Shown: positions 1-8,827, numbered from the stretch's first letter. The stretch is DNA of 64,000 bases from Acidimicrobiaceae bacterium (GCA_030837965.1 JAUTXP010000047.1:1-64000); one strand, 5' to 3'. The notes: generated from the sequence alone by a model not told the origin. Program-made: numbers and translations.

Positions 1-2
1 GG

Positions 3-398
3 GTGGTGAGCGAGCGCGTCGTTGTCGACGCCTCGGCGATCGTCGACCTCCTTCTCGGGAACGAGATCGGGGCGGCAGTGGCCGCTCGGCTCAGCGGTGA
101 GGACATGCACGCGCCCGCACACCTCGACGCTGAGGTCCTGTCGGCCCTTGGTCGACTCCACCGCGACGGTCGACTCGCCGTGCGACAGGTGCGGTCCAGG
201 CTCGAAGCACTCGTGGACGCGCCGATCGAGCGCCACCCACTCCCGCCTGTCGTTCTCGGCGCGTGGGCCAGGCGCCAGAACCTTCGGCTTGTCGACGCCG
301 TCTACGTAGAACTGGCCGAGCAACTTGGCGCATCGCTGATTACAACCGACCAGCGGCTCGCAGCAAGCGCCACAGTCGCCGAGCTCGTCGGGACGTAG
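3..398 (+). CDS. vapC: PIN-domain ribonuclease toxin, VapC family
   Basis: Small 131-residue protein with the acidic pattern of PIN-domain nucleases: an N-terminal VVDASAIVDLL strand carrying the first Asp, a mid-protein Glu (residue about 44), RLVDAVYVELAEQ with a third acidic residue, and LITTDQRLA with the last Asp. VapC toxins are Mg-dependent RNases that are neutralised by a VapB antitoxin, normally encoded just upstream. That position lies outside the window, so the partner cannot be seen. The start is GTG at 3 or GTG at 6. Length and motif order fit the family. The specific RNA target cannot be inferred. Confidence 0.85.
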   Translation: MVSERVVVDASAIVDLLLGNEIGAAVAARLSGEDMHAPAHLDAEVLSALGRLHRDGRLAVRQVRSRLEALVDAPIERHPLPPVVLGAWARRQNLRLVDAVYVELAEQLGASLITTDQRLAASATVAELVGT

Positions 399-481
399 GC
401 CGTAACCGGTCGCCGCTGCCCGTCCGCAGCGGCGTATTCGGCGGGCGCATCCCCAGCACATGGGCGGGGATCGTGGCCTCA

Positions 482-539
482 GGGGTGTTCGGACAATGAC
501 GCCCCAAGTCAACGCTAGGGGTCATTGCACGAACACCCC
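482..539. mobile_element. 58-bp relic: two facing IS481-like terminal repeats
   Basis: The arms at 482-500 and 521-539 are inverted copies of each other, 17 of 19 bases matching, separated by 20 bases. The left arm and the spacer also resemble the end of the truncated transposase at 3449-3484: the core GTGTTCG..ATGAC is shared and 16 of 19 bases match when the right arm is compared with 3449-3467. This is what an insertion sequence would leave if everything between its two ends were deleted. No clear target-site duplication is visible, so the interpretation is inferred. Confidence 0.45.
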
Positions 540-543
540 CTAC

Positions 544-579
544 AGCGGGGGGGCCGGCGTCACTGTCGGCCCCCCCGCT
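544..579. terminator. GC-rich hairpin, possible terminator of vapC
   Basis: A perfect 13-bp stem (544-556 with 567-579) of almost only G and C surrounds a 10-base loop. It lies about 145 bases after the toxin stop. No T-run follows on either strand, so termination is a guess based on stem strength. Confidence 0.35.
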
Positions 580-1065
580 CCGCGGGGCAGGTAGCCCGCC
601 CAGCGCCCGAACGTGAACACCATGCGCTCCCGGCGCTCGCGGTGCTCCTACGGCGAACTCCTGTCGACGCAGACGGCAGGGGCGCGGCCGGGATGCCGGG
701 CGGGCCGCGTATAGACCCGCTGGTCGTTGGCTGCCTGTTCTGGATGATGCTGCGCACGCCCCTCCGCAAGGCGGCTGGTCCTCAGCCCCCGCACCGACGT
801 GGGCGGAACATGAAGCCGATGCCGATTGAGGCCGGTGGTGGCGATGGCGACCTTTTTGCTGACACTGGTCCAGCCCCGGCCGGCGCCGTGATGGAGGCAT
901 TCATCGCGGCGAATCCCTGGACTGGGGTTCTGAGTAGCCCCAGCAGGCGTCGAGGAGCGTTTAGGTATACATCAGGATCGGTCCTTAGTATCTCAACGGT
1001 GGTCGGCTACCTCTCAGCTGGACGACGGAAGGCCGTCGCGTCCCGAGGGCCTGTCGGCGTCGTCA

Positions 1066-2640
1066 ATGCCGACTGACACGCTGCAACTTCAGGCGGTGGC
1101 CGCGCTCCGGCGGGCGCGGCGGTCTCGCAGGACCGATTCCCTCGACCACTTCGAGCTCTTCTACCGCACGTACATCGTGGCCCTGCTCGGCATGGTGGCC
1201 GTCGGCGTCGCCGCGTCCGCGCTCGGAGGGTCCCCGCTGGCCCAGCGCGCCACCGAAGACGTGGTGTCCCGCGGGCCGGATGTCCTGGCCCTGGTCGCGG
1301 CGGGGGTCGTGCTTGTCGGAGCGCGGTCAGGTGCCCGCGGCGGCCCGCTTGGGCTGGAGCAGGCAGACGTCCGGTACCTGCTCGAGGCTCCCGTCCCGCG
1401 GGGCGCAGTGATCCGGCCGCTCGCCCTGCGGCAGCTTCAGGCCTTGTTGGTGACGGCCGCGGCTACGGGCTCGGCCGCAGGCCTGCTGGCAGCACGGCGC
1501 TTGCCGGGTGGCGCGCCGGGTTGGATGGCGGCGGGCGCGGCGTACGGCGTCGGGCTGGCCTTGCTGGCATTCGGCACAGCCTGCGCGGCGAGTGGAACGA
1601 GGATGTCACGGGTGATGGCGACGCTGCTGGGAGCAGCAGCCGTCGCATGGGCCGCGGCCGACCTCGTCACCGGGAGCTCCACTTCGCCACTCGCGGCGCT
1701 TGCCACAGTCGGGATGTGGCCGATCGTCCCGGTACCCCTTGGCGCGGCCGCGGGATTGGTGGTCGTCCTGCTGTGTGTGACGACGTTCGGCTTGCGAAAG
1801 ATCGCAAACCTGTCCGTCGAGGACGCTGGGCGCAGGAGCAAGCTCGTCGGGGAGATGCGCTTCGCGGCCACGCTTCGGGACGTCCGCACGGTTCTGGTAC
1901 TGCACCGACAGTTGTCTCAGGACGTGCCGCGTCCGGATCCCTGGGCTGACCTTCGGAAGCAGACGACCGTACGGCATCCGGTCTGGCGCCGAGACTGGCA
2001 CGGTGTCCTGCGGTGGCGCTCCTCCCGGTTCGTCCGGATGGCGCAGCTGGGCGCCGTCGCCGGGTGGTGTACGGCCGTGGCGGCCCGCGGCACGGTCATG
2101 CTGTTCCTCGTGGGCGGCGCCGCATTCTGGATCGCCGCGCTCGACGCGGCGGATGCCATCGGGCAGGAGATGGACCACCCGTCCTTGCTGGAGTCGTATC
2201 CGCTGTGGCCACGGCGCGTGTTCGTCCGCCACCTTCCTGCCGCAATCGTCGTGATGCTCCTTCCTGCGTTGGCCGCGGGCGTCACCGCCAATGCATTCGG
2301 TCCTGGAGGTTTCAACGTGGCGGCAGTGGCAGCGATGACGTTCGCGGGAGCGGTAACTGCTGTCTGCGGCGCGATGGTGACGCTCGTGAAAGGCCCCCCG
2401 CCGCCCTTCGACCCGCTTGACCTCATCACCGCGCCCGAGGTCGCTTCGATGCGCAAGCTCCAGCAACTGCTCCTGCCCATCCTGATGGCAAGCGCAGCCT
2501 TGGGCGTCAGGACCGCGGCATCGGCGGTGTCGATTTCCATCATCGTCGCGGGCGGGACCCTCATCTGGTTGCGCGTTCGGGAGTCGACCTTGTTGCACAG
2601 GCTGCTTTCAGCGCTCACCCGGATAGTTGGACGGGTCTGA
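1066..2640 (+). CDS. ABC transporter permease-like membrane protein
   Basis: A 524-residue polytopic membrane protein with about ten hydrophobic segments in two blocks (residues about 35-240 and 330-510) separated by a charged cytoplasmic stretch (about 245-325, rich in Arg, Lys, Asp). No catalytic motif is visible. Its stop (2638-2640) overlaps the ATG of the next gene in a TGATG junction. That gene encodes an ABC ATPase, so this is most likely the membrane subunit of a two-gene exporter. The family resembles ABC-2-like permeases only loosely, and the substrate is unknown. ATG at 1066 is the first in-frame start giving a sensible N terminus. Confidence 0.7.
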   Translation: MPTDTLQLQAVAALRRARRSRRTDSLDHFELFYRTYIVALLGMVAVGVAASALGGSPLAQRATEDVVSRGPDVLALVAAGVVLVGARSGARGGPLGLEQADVRYLLEAPVPRGAVIRPLALRQLQALLVTAAATGSAAGLLAARRLPGGAPGWMAAGAAYGVGLALLAFGTACAASGTRMSRVMATLLGAAAVAWAAADLVTGSSTSPLAALATVGMWPIVPVPLGAAAGLVVVLLCVTTFGLRKIANLSVEDAGRRSKLVGEMRFAATLRDVRTVLVLHRQLSQDVPRPDPWADLRKQTTVRHPVWRRDWHGVLRWRSSRFVRMAQLGAVAGWCTAVAARGTVMLFLVGGAAFWIAALDAADAIGQEMDHPSLLESYPLWPRRVFVRHLPAAIVVMLLPALAAGVTANAFGPGGFNVAAVAAMTFAGAVTAVCGAMVTLVKGPPPPFDPLDLITAPEVASMRKLQQLLLPILMASAALGVRTAASAVSISIIVAGGTLIWLRVRESTLLHRLLSALTRIVGRV

Positions 2641-3314
2641 TGGCGGCCCTCACCGCAACAGGCCTGGAGAAGCGATACGAAGACAGCCTCGTGCTCGGGC
2701 CCGTTCACTTGGCCGTCGCTGAAGGCGAGCGGGTCGCACTCCTGGGCGTGAACGGGTCCGGCAAGACGACGTTGCTGCGCCTGTTCACCGGAGTCATCGA
2801 GCCGAGTGCAGGCACGGTGTCGGTGTGTGGCGAGCCGGCCGGTTCGCTGTCTGCCCGCGCCGCCCTCTCGTTCATCTCCGACACCCCGGTCTTCTACGAC
2901 GACCTGAGCCTGGCGGAACACCTCGAGTACATCGCAGGCCTGCACGGGGTTCGGGCGTGGCGCGACCGTGCGGAGGACTTGGTGGAACGACTCGGCCTCA
3001 GCGGGCGGGTGGACGATCTGCCCAACACGTTCAGCCGAGGACTGCGGCAAAAGGCGTCACTCGCCATCGGGCTGGTTCGGCCCCACCGGGTGTTGCTCGT
3101 GGACGAGCCTTACGTCGGCCTCGATGCAGCAGGCCGGACGGCATTCGAGCAGCTCATCGACGAGGCTTCCGCGGCGGGCGTGACCGTGGTGGTAGCCACG
3201 CACCAACTGGAGTCGGTCGGACAAGCCGTCCGATGTGTCGTGCTCGGCGAGGGCTCCATCGTGCACGATGGAGCCCTCGAGCCCGACGAGCTGACAACGC
3301 TCCTCGACCCCTAA
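2640..3314 (+). CDS. ABC transporter ATP-binding protein
   Basis: A 224-residue nucleotide-binding subunit. Walker A is GVNGSGKT (residues 36-43), a degenerate signature FSRGLRQ occupies the LSGGQ position (131-137), Walker B is VLLVDEP (151-157), and an ATH switch motif follows. The closest style is the CcmA/multidrug-type ATPase that serves two-component exporters. It is translationally coupled to the permease upstream by a one-base overlap of stop and start. The coding sequence contains a perfect 32-bp palindrome near its 3' end (3248-3279). The cargo cannot be predicted. Confidence 0.9.
   Translation: MAALTATGLEKRYEDSLVLGPVHLAVAEGERVALLGVNGSGKTTLLRLFTGVIEPSAGTVSVCGEPAGSLSARAALSFISDTPVFYDDLSLAEHLEYIAGLHGVRAWRDRAEDLVERLGLSGRVDDLPNTFSRGLRQKASLAIGLVRPHRVLLVDEPYVGLDAAGRTAFEQLIDEASAAGVTVVVATHQLESVGQAVRCVVLGEGSIVHDGALEPDELTTLLDP
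3248..3279. repeat. Perfect 32-bp palindrome inside the ABC ATPase gene
   Basis: The 16 bases at 3248-3263 are followed without a spacer by their exact reverse complement at 3264-3279. The centre reads GTGCAC. It encodes residues around 203-213 of the ATPase, 36 bases before the stop. It could act as an operator, a cruciform or a 3' RNA hairpin, or it could be chance. Confidence 0.85.
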
Positions 3315-3448
3315 CCGGCCGATCCCCCTTGGCACGACGGCTCGGGGGACACGAGCTGGCCGCCGTCTCCACGTTGGCGTCAGCGATCGCCGCTGTCGTG
3401 GCCCGCGACCTGTTGGGCGGGGTGAGCCGCAACGGCCGTGCGGACGCC

Positions 3449-3670
3449 GGAGTGTTCGTGTGATGACACCCAGGTCACGCCAGGTGTGCGACTGACGGTC
3501 GGTGCGTTGCGCGGCCGGGTCTTGGTCTTCTGTCGGAGGCGTTCGGAGGGCGTCTGTCCATCGAGGCCGCCGTGGGGCCGGTGGAAGTTGTAGAAGTCCT
3601 CCCAATCCTTGAGCTTCTCGTTGAACAGCCCGATCTCGGAATCGTCGGAGACGAGGACCGCGTTGCGGTC
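3449..3670 (-). pseudogene. Truncated IS481-family transposase, C-terminal remnant
   Basis: On the minus strand a fragment of about 70 residues carries the hallmark C terminus of IS481/IS3-type integrases: FNEKLKDWEDFYNFHRPHGG, then a G-x-TPSERLRQK segment, and an end reading PGVTWVSSHEHS that runs into the element end at 3449-3467. The N-terminal helix-turn-helix and the first two residues of the DDE triad are absent, because the sequence beyond about 3670 is unrelated. This is a decayed element. The terminal repeat matches the facing ends at 482-539. Confidence 0.8.
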
Positions 3671-3794
3671 CTCGTCCCGCTCTCGCCTGCGCGGCTCGTC
3701 AGGGGGGCGGGTGGGGGCTCGCACGGCGACCGGCTGCGAGGGTCTTGGCCACGACCGTTCCGTTCGGACGTGACGTGTAGCGTCCGGGGCGGTC

Positions 3795-6700
3795 ATGACC
3801 GCGATAGGGCAGACGGCGGCAGTGTTGGGGAACCCTGCATTCCTCTTCACCTTTGCCGTGATCCAGGCCGGCGTTCTGCTGGTCATGATCCGCTATCTCG
3901 ATCTCTACGATCGCCAGCCGCTTGGCTTCGTGGCGCTGGTGGCCGTTTGGGGTGCGACCGGTGCGGCGGCGATCTCGGTGATCGGCAACGGGTTCGTGAA
4001 AGGACTCCTCAGTGGGGACGTCCGGGTCGTCTTCGGCGACGCCATCGCCGCCCCTCTGGTTGAGGAGGCGGCGAAGGGACTCGCGCTGTTGGCCGCGGTG
4101 GGACCGGTTCGCGCACTGGCTCGCCGCGCTGGCATCAGCCTCTTTGAAGGTGTCGGCGCAGGGGTGGTGTATGGCGCGGCAGTGGGGATCGGCTTCGGCT
4201 TCACGGAGGATGTCGCCTTCCTCGTCGACACGGCGCGCACCCAGGGGATCGAGGCTGGCTTCCAAACGTTCATCTACCGGCGGGACTTCTTCGGGCCTGC
4301 GATCCTGCACCACGCCTTGTTCACCGCAGCACTCGGAGCGGGGCTCGGCGTTGCGATGTGGACTTCCCGCCGCGCCCTCAAGGTCGTTCTTCCGATGGCC
4401 GGCTTCGTCGTCGCGGTGTTGATGCACGCCGTCAACAACGGCTTGGTCGAGCTCGTGGTGGTGATCAAGCACGGGGTCCGAGTGGCGTCGATCTGGGTCA
4501 CCGCACCCTCGCTTGCCCCGACGGCGCAGAGGACAGCCGACCGCTTGACGGCCGTGATGCGCGTGATCGACTTTTTGTATCTTTCGATGTTCCTCGCGGT
4601 CATCGCGCTGTGGACACTGCGCCAACGGCGCATCATCCAGGAGGAGCTCGCCGAAGAAGTCGACCTCGGCCTGATCACGTCGAAGGACCACGCGCAGATG
4701 TTCGACGTGGCCCAGCGCAGTGCGGGACAGTGGAGGCTGTTGCGCACCGGGCAGTTGGAGCGGTTGCGACACGAGCGCCGGCTGCGCCGGGAGCTGGCCC
4801 AGCTCGGCCTCCTGAAATGGCGGACCCGGCGTTTCGGCGGAAGCTCGGCCCGTCTGCAACGCGCCCGTCGGCAGATCGCAACGTTGTCGACCTACGAGAT
4901 CGCGGCGTTCGAGGCTCCCGTACCGGCGACGCCTCTTATCGGCCGGGACCACGAGGTAGCGGAGATCGTCGGCCTGCTGGCCAGACCCGATGTGCGCGCC
5001 GTCACGCTGACGGGCCCAGGAGGCACTGGCAAGACCCGTCTGGCCATCGAGGCGGCATCGGCGCAACGCGACCGCTTCTCAGGTGGGGTGTACTTCATCG
5101 AGCTTGCGGCGGTTTCCGATCCCGAACTCGTCCCCTCGGTCATCGCCCACGTGCTCGGAGTCCAGCCCGCGCCGGGCGAGTCGGTCGTGGATGCGCTGGG
5201 CGAGCACCTTCGGGACAAGCATGTGCTTTTGGTGCTCGACAATTTCGAGCAGGTGATCGACGCGGCCCCGGCTGTCGCGCGAATGCTGACGGCGGCGGGT
5301 CGGGCCAAGCTGCTCGTGACGAGCCGTCAGCCGCTCCGGATCGCCGGTGAGCACGAAGCCCCGGTTCCTCCGTTGTTGTTGCCCGACCCCGACGCCGGCA
5401 TCGATTCGCTGGCCGACAACGCCGCGGTTGCGCTGTTCGTCGGCCGGGCGCGAGCCGTCGACCCCGGGTTCGACCTGTCCGCCGCGAACGCTGCCGCGGT
5501 GGCTCGAATCTGCATCGCCCTCGACGGGCTTCCGCTCGCCATCGAGCTCGCGGCGGCCCGTATGAACGTCCTTGCCCCCGAGGCCATACTCGAACGCCTC
5601 GGACGGCCCCTTCACGTGCTCACGGCAGGCGGGCGCGACGCCGACGCTCGCCACCGCACGCTGCGGGGCGCGATCGACTGGAGCTACGACCTCCTCGATC
5701 CCGCCGAGCAGACCTTGTTCGCCCGTCTGGGCGTATTCGTCGACGGAGCCGACCTCGCGGCGGTTGAGAAGGTCTGCCTCGATCGCGACGATGCAGCCGA
5801 CACGGTCCTCGACACCCTCAGCTCACTGCTCGACAAGAGTCTGGTGCGGCGAGGAGACGGGGCCGGCGCGGAACCGCGCTTCGGGATGCTGGCGACGATC
5901 CGCGAGTACGCCGTTGATCGCCTGAATGCAAGCGGCGAGCTCGCGGCCCAGCGCGAGCGCCATGCCCGCTACGTCGCCGAGCTTGCCGAGCGTGCTGAAG
6001 AACACATTCACGGTCCGGACCAGGCGCTGTGGATGGCGCGGCTGGACCAGGAGGTTGGGAATTTCCGCGCCGCCCTCTACTGGTGTGAGGTGACCGGCGA
6101 GATCGAGCTCGGGTTGCGTCTTGTGGGCGCCCTTCCGCGGTTTTGGAGCGTGCGGGGACTGACGGACCCGCCGCGTTGGCTGGCCTCGGCGCTCGAAGGC
6201 GGCCAAGTCGTCGCCGCGCCCGTGCGGGCCAAGGCACTGTTCGCGGCCGGATACGCGGCACTCGACCACGGCGACTTCGTCCGGGCCGAGGAGCACTTCG
6301 CGGCAAGCAGGGACGCCTACCGCCAACTCGACCAACCGACAGCCGCCGCCGCCTGCTCGGCCCAGCTCGGGGTCTTGCTCATGGCCCGTGGCGAGCACGA
6401 GCGAGCCGTCGCCCTGGCTGAGGAGAACCTTGCCGTCGCTCGGGGGCTGAACGATCGCCGCGTCGAATCGCTGGCACTCAGCACGCTGGCCGACGGCGCC
6501 ACGCGCGCCGGAAACCTCGATCGGGCAAGCGACCTGTACGAACAGAGCCTGGCGCTGCAGCGCCAGTTGGGTGACCGCCGCACGATCGGCGCCGAGCTGC
6601 TGAACCTGGGTCGGGTCGAGCTCCTGCGGGGCAAGCACGGGCGGGCTCATGCCGTCCTCGAGGAGGGCCTGGAAACGGCCCGCGAGGTCGGTGATACATG

Positions 6701-7121
6701 GAGCATCTCGGTGGGCCTCGCCAGTCTCGGTCGCCTTGCCCTCGCCACCGGCCGTCATGCCGAGGGCGCCGAGCTTTTGGGGCAGGCGTTGGAGCTGGCC
6801 GTCCAGCGCGGCGGTCAGCGGGTCGCCGCCGAATGCCTGGCCGCTCTCGCCGACGCGGCGAGGTCCGACGCGCCGACCCGCGCCGTGCGCCTGCTGGCGA
6901 GCGCCGAAGCCCTGCGACGTGCCGCGGGCGTTTCGCTGTCTCCCGTAGAGCTGGCATTGACGCCGGAGGCCCTTGACGACCTCCGGCAGGCGCTGGGCGA
7001 GGATGAGTTCGGCAGGCACTGGGAGGCCGGGCTTGCCCTCCCGATCGGGGATGGCGTGGCCTACGCTCTATCCGGCACGTCGAAGGGTCAGGCCAAGGGC
7101 GGTGCGTTTGATCGAGGGTGA
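3795..7121 (+). CDS. PrsW-type intramembrane protease fused to NB-ARC-like NTPase and TPR repeats
   Basis: A 1108-residue three-part protein. Residues 1-275 are a polytopic PrsW-like metalloprotease with all motifs in place: EEAAK (90-94), GFGFTED (133-139), HH at 172-173 and HAVNN (211-215). A charged, partly helical linker (276-375) follows. Residues about 380-700 form an AfsR/NB-ARC-like NTPase with LIGR, Walker A GPGGTGKT (407-414), Walker B LLVLDN (478-483), LLVTSRQPLRI and GLPLAIELAAARMN (577-590). The C-terminal part to about 1050 is a TPR superhelix. PrsW proteins cleave membrane substrates such as anti-sigma factors. NB-ARC/TPR modules are signal-sensing switches of the STAND class. 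The inferred role is a membrane protease gated by a STAND-like sensor. No helix-turn-helix is present. Its stop overlaps the GTG of the next gene, a lipoprotein that may be partner or substrate. An IS remnant lies just upstream. Confidence 0.85.
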   Translation: MTAIGQTAAVLGNPAFLFTFAVIQAGVLLVMIRYLDLYDRQPLGFVALVAVWGATGAAAISVIGNGFVKGLLSGDVRVVFGDAIAAPLVEEAAKGLALLAAVGPVRALARRAGISLFEGVGAGVVYGAAVGIGFGFTEDVAFLVDTARTQGIEAGFQTFIYRRDFFGPAILHHALFTAALGAGLGVAMWTSRRALKVVLPMAGFVVAVLMHAVNNGLVELVVVIKHGVRVASIWVTAPSLAPTAQRTADRLTAVMRVIDFLYLSMFLAVIALWTLRQRRIIQEELAEEVDLGLITSKDHAQMFDVAQRSAGQWRLLRTGQLERLRHERRLRRELAQLGLLKWRTRRFGGSSARLQRARRQIATLSTYEIAAFEAPVPATPLIGRDHEVAEIVGLLARPDVRAVTLTGPGGTGKTRLAIEAASAQRDRFSGGVYFIELAAVSDPELVPSVIAHVLGVQPAPGESVVDALGEHLRDKHVLLVLDNFEQVIDAAPAVARMLTAAGRAKLLVTSRQPLRIAGEHEAPVPPLLLPDPDAGIDSLADNAAVALFVGRARAVDPGFDLSAANAAAVARICIALDGLPLAIELAAARMNVLAPEAILERLGRPLHVLTAGGRDADARHRTLRGAIDWSYDLLDPAEQTLFARLGVFVDGADLAAVEKVCLDRDDAADTVLDTLSSLLDKSLVRRGDGAGAEPRFGMLATIREYAVDRLNASGELAAQRERHARYVAELAERAEEHIHGPDQALWMARLDQEVGNFRAALYWCEVTGEIELGLRLVGALPRFWSVRGLTDPPRWLASALEGGQVVAAPVRAKALFAAGYAALDHGDFVRAEEHFAASRDAYRQLDQPTAAAACSAQLGVLLMARGEHERAVALAEENLAVARGLNDRRVESLALSTLADGATRAGNLDRASDLYEQSLALQRQLGDRRTIGAELLNLGRVELLRGKHGRAHAVLEEGLETAREVGDTWSISVGLASLGRLALATGRHAEGAELLGQALELAVQRGGQRVAAECLAALADAARSDAPTRAVRLLASAEALRRAAGVSLSPVELALTPEALDDLRQALGEDEFGRHWEAGLALPIGDGVAYALSGTSKGQAKGGAFDRG

Positions 7122-7699
7122 TCGTTGTGGCACGTCGCTCCCCGCGTAGCCGAAGGACGAGGACGATCGGAGTCGGAGTCGTGGTCGCCGTGCTCACTCT
7201 CGGAGTCACAGCTTGCGGCGACGGCAGCTCAGGAGGTGGACCAGTGGCATCCGAACCCCCCAACCGGGTGTCAAGGCCCGGTGAGGTCGCCTGCGGGAGC
7301 GACTTCCACTTGCCTCCCGCTGTCCACCTTCGTTTGGAAGGGCACTTCCCCAACACGGTTGGCGCCGGGCAGAACGCCGTGAACGGCACTGTGGATGTCA
7401 GCGCCGACCAAGCGGTAAAGGGGATGGCGGCTCCGGCGGTCGACGCCTTCCTCGTCCGCCAGGGCAAGGTCGTGACCACGCCGTTGCCGCAGGACGCGAT
7501 GGGCGTTCGTTTTGATCTTGCCGCGGGCGAGACCAAGAGCGTCGTGGCCATGGGCTCACTCGTCGCTTGTGGGCAGGCCGGCGGGCACGTGCCACCGGGC
7601 GACTACGAGTTGTATGCCCGGTTCGTGCTCATCCCGGATGACGGGGTGCCCGCCACAGCCTTCGGCGGGCCGTGGCCGCTGGCGGTGAGAGCACAGTAA
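7118..7699 (+). CDS. Lipoprotein of unknown function
   Basis: A 193-residue protein with a basic N terminus, a hydrophobic segment and a lipobox ending VTAC, followed by a Gly/Ser linker, so it should be anchored outside the membrane. The rest is a beta-rich domain without a recognised family. GTG at 7118 overlaps the TGA of the PrsW-NTPase gene (GTGA); GTG at 7127 is an alternative start. The overlap makes co-translation likely, and a link to the upstream protease is an inference from position only. A strong hairpin follows the stop. Confidence 0.75.
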   Translation: MIVVARRSPRSRRTRTIGVGVVVAVLTLGVTACGDGSSGGGPVASEPPNRVSRPGEVACGSDFHLPPAVHLRLEGHFPNTVGAGQNAVNGTVDVSADQAVKGMAAPAVDAFLVRQGKVVTTPLPQDAMGVRFDLAAGETKSVVAMGSLVACGQAGGHVPPGDYELYARFVLIPDDGVPATAFGGPWPLAVRAQ

Positions 7700-7705
7700 A
7701 AGCAA

Positions 7706-7740
7706 GGGGCCGCACATGCGCTCTCGCGATGTGCGGCCCC
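7706..7740. terminator. Bidirectional hairpin between convergent genes
   Basis: A perfect 12-bp stem (7706-7717 with 7729-7740) and an 11-base loop sit between two convergent genes, seven bases after the plus-strand stop and 29 before the minus-strand stop. The stem is strong enough to serve both directions. No long T-run is present. Confidence 0.75.
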
Positions 7741-7768
7741 GAGCCTTGTAGCAGCCCTGAGTGAGGTA

Positions 7769-8827
7769 TCAGCCGGTGACGATGCTGAGGCCGAGCTCAG
7801 AGGCGATGACCGTCCATGGCTCTGCGTAGCCCGTGGTGCCGTCGGAGGCGATGGTGTTGCCCCGGATCCAGGCCCCGCTGCTGTCCATGGCGTAGAACGT
7901 GCCGCCGGAGTCGCCGGGCTGGATCATCGTGCCGCCGGTGAACACGATGACCGGCGACTTGCAGCCGGTCTGGGTGCACACCTGGCCGTTGACGCTCTGC
8001 GCCGTGTGTCCGCACGCTTGGCCAGTGGTCCGGCCGCTGTGGCAGTAGTTGGTGTAGCCGGCGTACGCCGGGCCGGCGGCGACGACATTGATCGACGTCG
8101 TGCTGGTCAAGCCTCCGGTGTAGACGTAGCCCGCGTAGCTGCTGCCGCCGACCAACTCCACGTCGGTCGTGCCCCCGGTCACCGACGGCAGGCGGCGGTT
8201 GGACACGGTTCCATACGTGTTGGCGCCGGACTCGGTCTTGGCAACGGTGCCGTTCGCCCAGCAGTGTCCAGCCGTCACGCTGAAGACGGTTCCGGAGGCG
8301 TTCTTGGCCGCGTAGCCGGCCGAGCAGGTCCCGCCGGACGCCGTGATGCCGGCGCCGCCCCAGAAGGCCGGGATGTCGTCACGGCGATTCCAGACGTCCT
8401 TGGTGGTCTTGCCCCGCTCCACCTTGGCCTTGTCGATCTCCTTCTTGTTGTTGGGATCGGGGTCGTTCTTGACCTCCGCGACGGCCTCGTCCGACGCGTC
8501 CGTGGTCAGCACGATCTGCCCGGTCGACTCGTCCAGGTAGCTCGTGAACGTCTTGCCCTTGTTCTTCTCGGCCGCTTTCTCGATCCGCTTCTGCATGGCG
8601 GCCAGCGCCTTGGCCGCGCCCGGCGGCACCTCGTGGGCTTGCACCTTGTCGGGTCGCTCTTCCTCCGCCTTCGCCTGCCCCGGCGCCCTGGGGCTCGGCT
8701 TCTTGTCGGACGAGGGGATCGACGCCTTCCTGCTGCCTCCGTCGCCGCAGGCGGCGACCAGCATGACGGTCGACAGCAGCACCACGCCCAGCTTCAAGGC
8801 CGCGGTCGGCCTCTTCGAGATCATCAT
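7769..8827 (-). CDS. Lipid-anchored chymotrypsin-fold serine protease
   Basis: A 352-residue S1-type protease of the bacterial alpha-lytic/streptogrisin style. A signal peptide with lipobox LVAAC precedes a charged Lys/Glu-rich propeptide-like segment, then the catalytic domain. The triad is visible: His in TAGHC, Asp in TDVELV, Ser in QPGDSGG. Several Cys pairs fit the disulphides of this family. The ATG at 8827 is preferred because a strong AGAGGGGGAAG ribosome site lies directly before it; the frame is open further upstream to a TTG at 8863. The gene is convergent with the lipoprotein gene. It is probably extracellular, and the substrate is unknown. Confidence 0.85.
   Translation of the reverse strand: MMISKRPTAALKLGVVLLSTVMLVAACGDGGSRKASIPSSDKKPSPRAPGQAKAEEERPDKVQAHEVPPGAAKALAAMQKRIEKAAEKNKGKTFTSYLDESTGQIVLTTDASDEAVAEVKNDPDPNNKKEIDKAKVERGKTTKDVWNRRDDIPAFWGGAGITASGGTCSAGYAAKNASGTVFSVTAGHCWANGTVAKTESGANTYGTVSNRRLPSVTGGTTDVELVGGSSYAGYVYTGGLTSTTSINVVAAGPAYAGYTNYCHSGRTTGQACGHTAQSVNGQVCTQTGCKSPVIVFTGGTMIQPGDSGGTFYAMDSSGAWIRGNTIASDGTTGYAEPWTVIASELGLSIVTG

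Larger units (their letters stand above)
399..1065. other. Gene-free stretch with IS relic and hairpin
   Basis: No convincing gene is seen in these 667 bases. ORFs on both strands here are Arg/Pro-rich, have no recognisable domain and look like chance high-GC frames. The stretch holds a 58-bp pair of facing IS481-like ends (482-539) and a strong GC hairpin (544-579). The rest, up to the permease start, shows nothing I can name. Confidence 0.6.

Noticed and set aside
525-1076. A 183-codon plus-strand frame before the permease gene
   Set aside because: The product is Arg/Pro-rich with no domain, and it overlaps the permease start. It looks like a chance frame.
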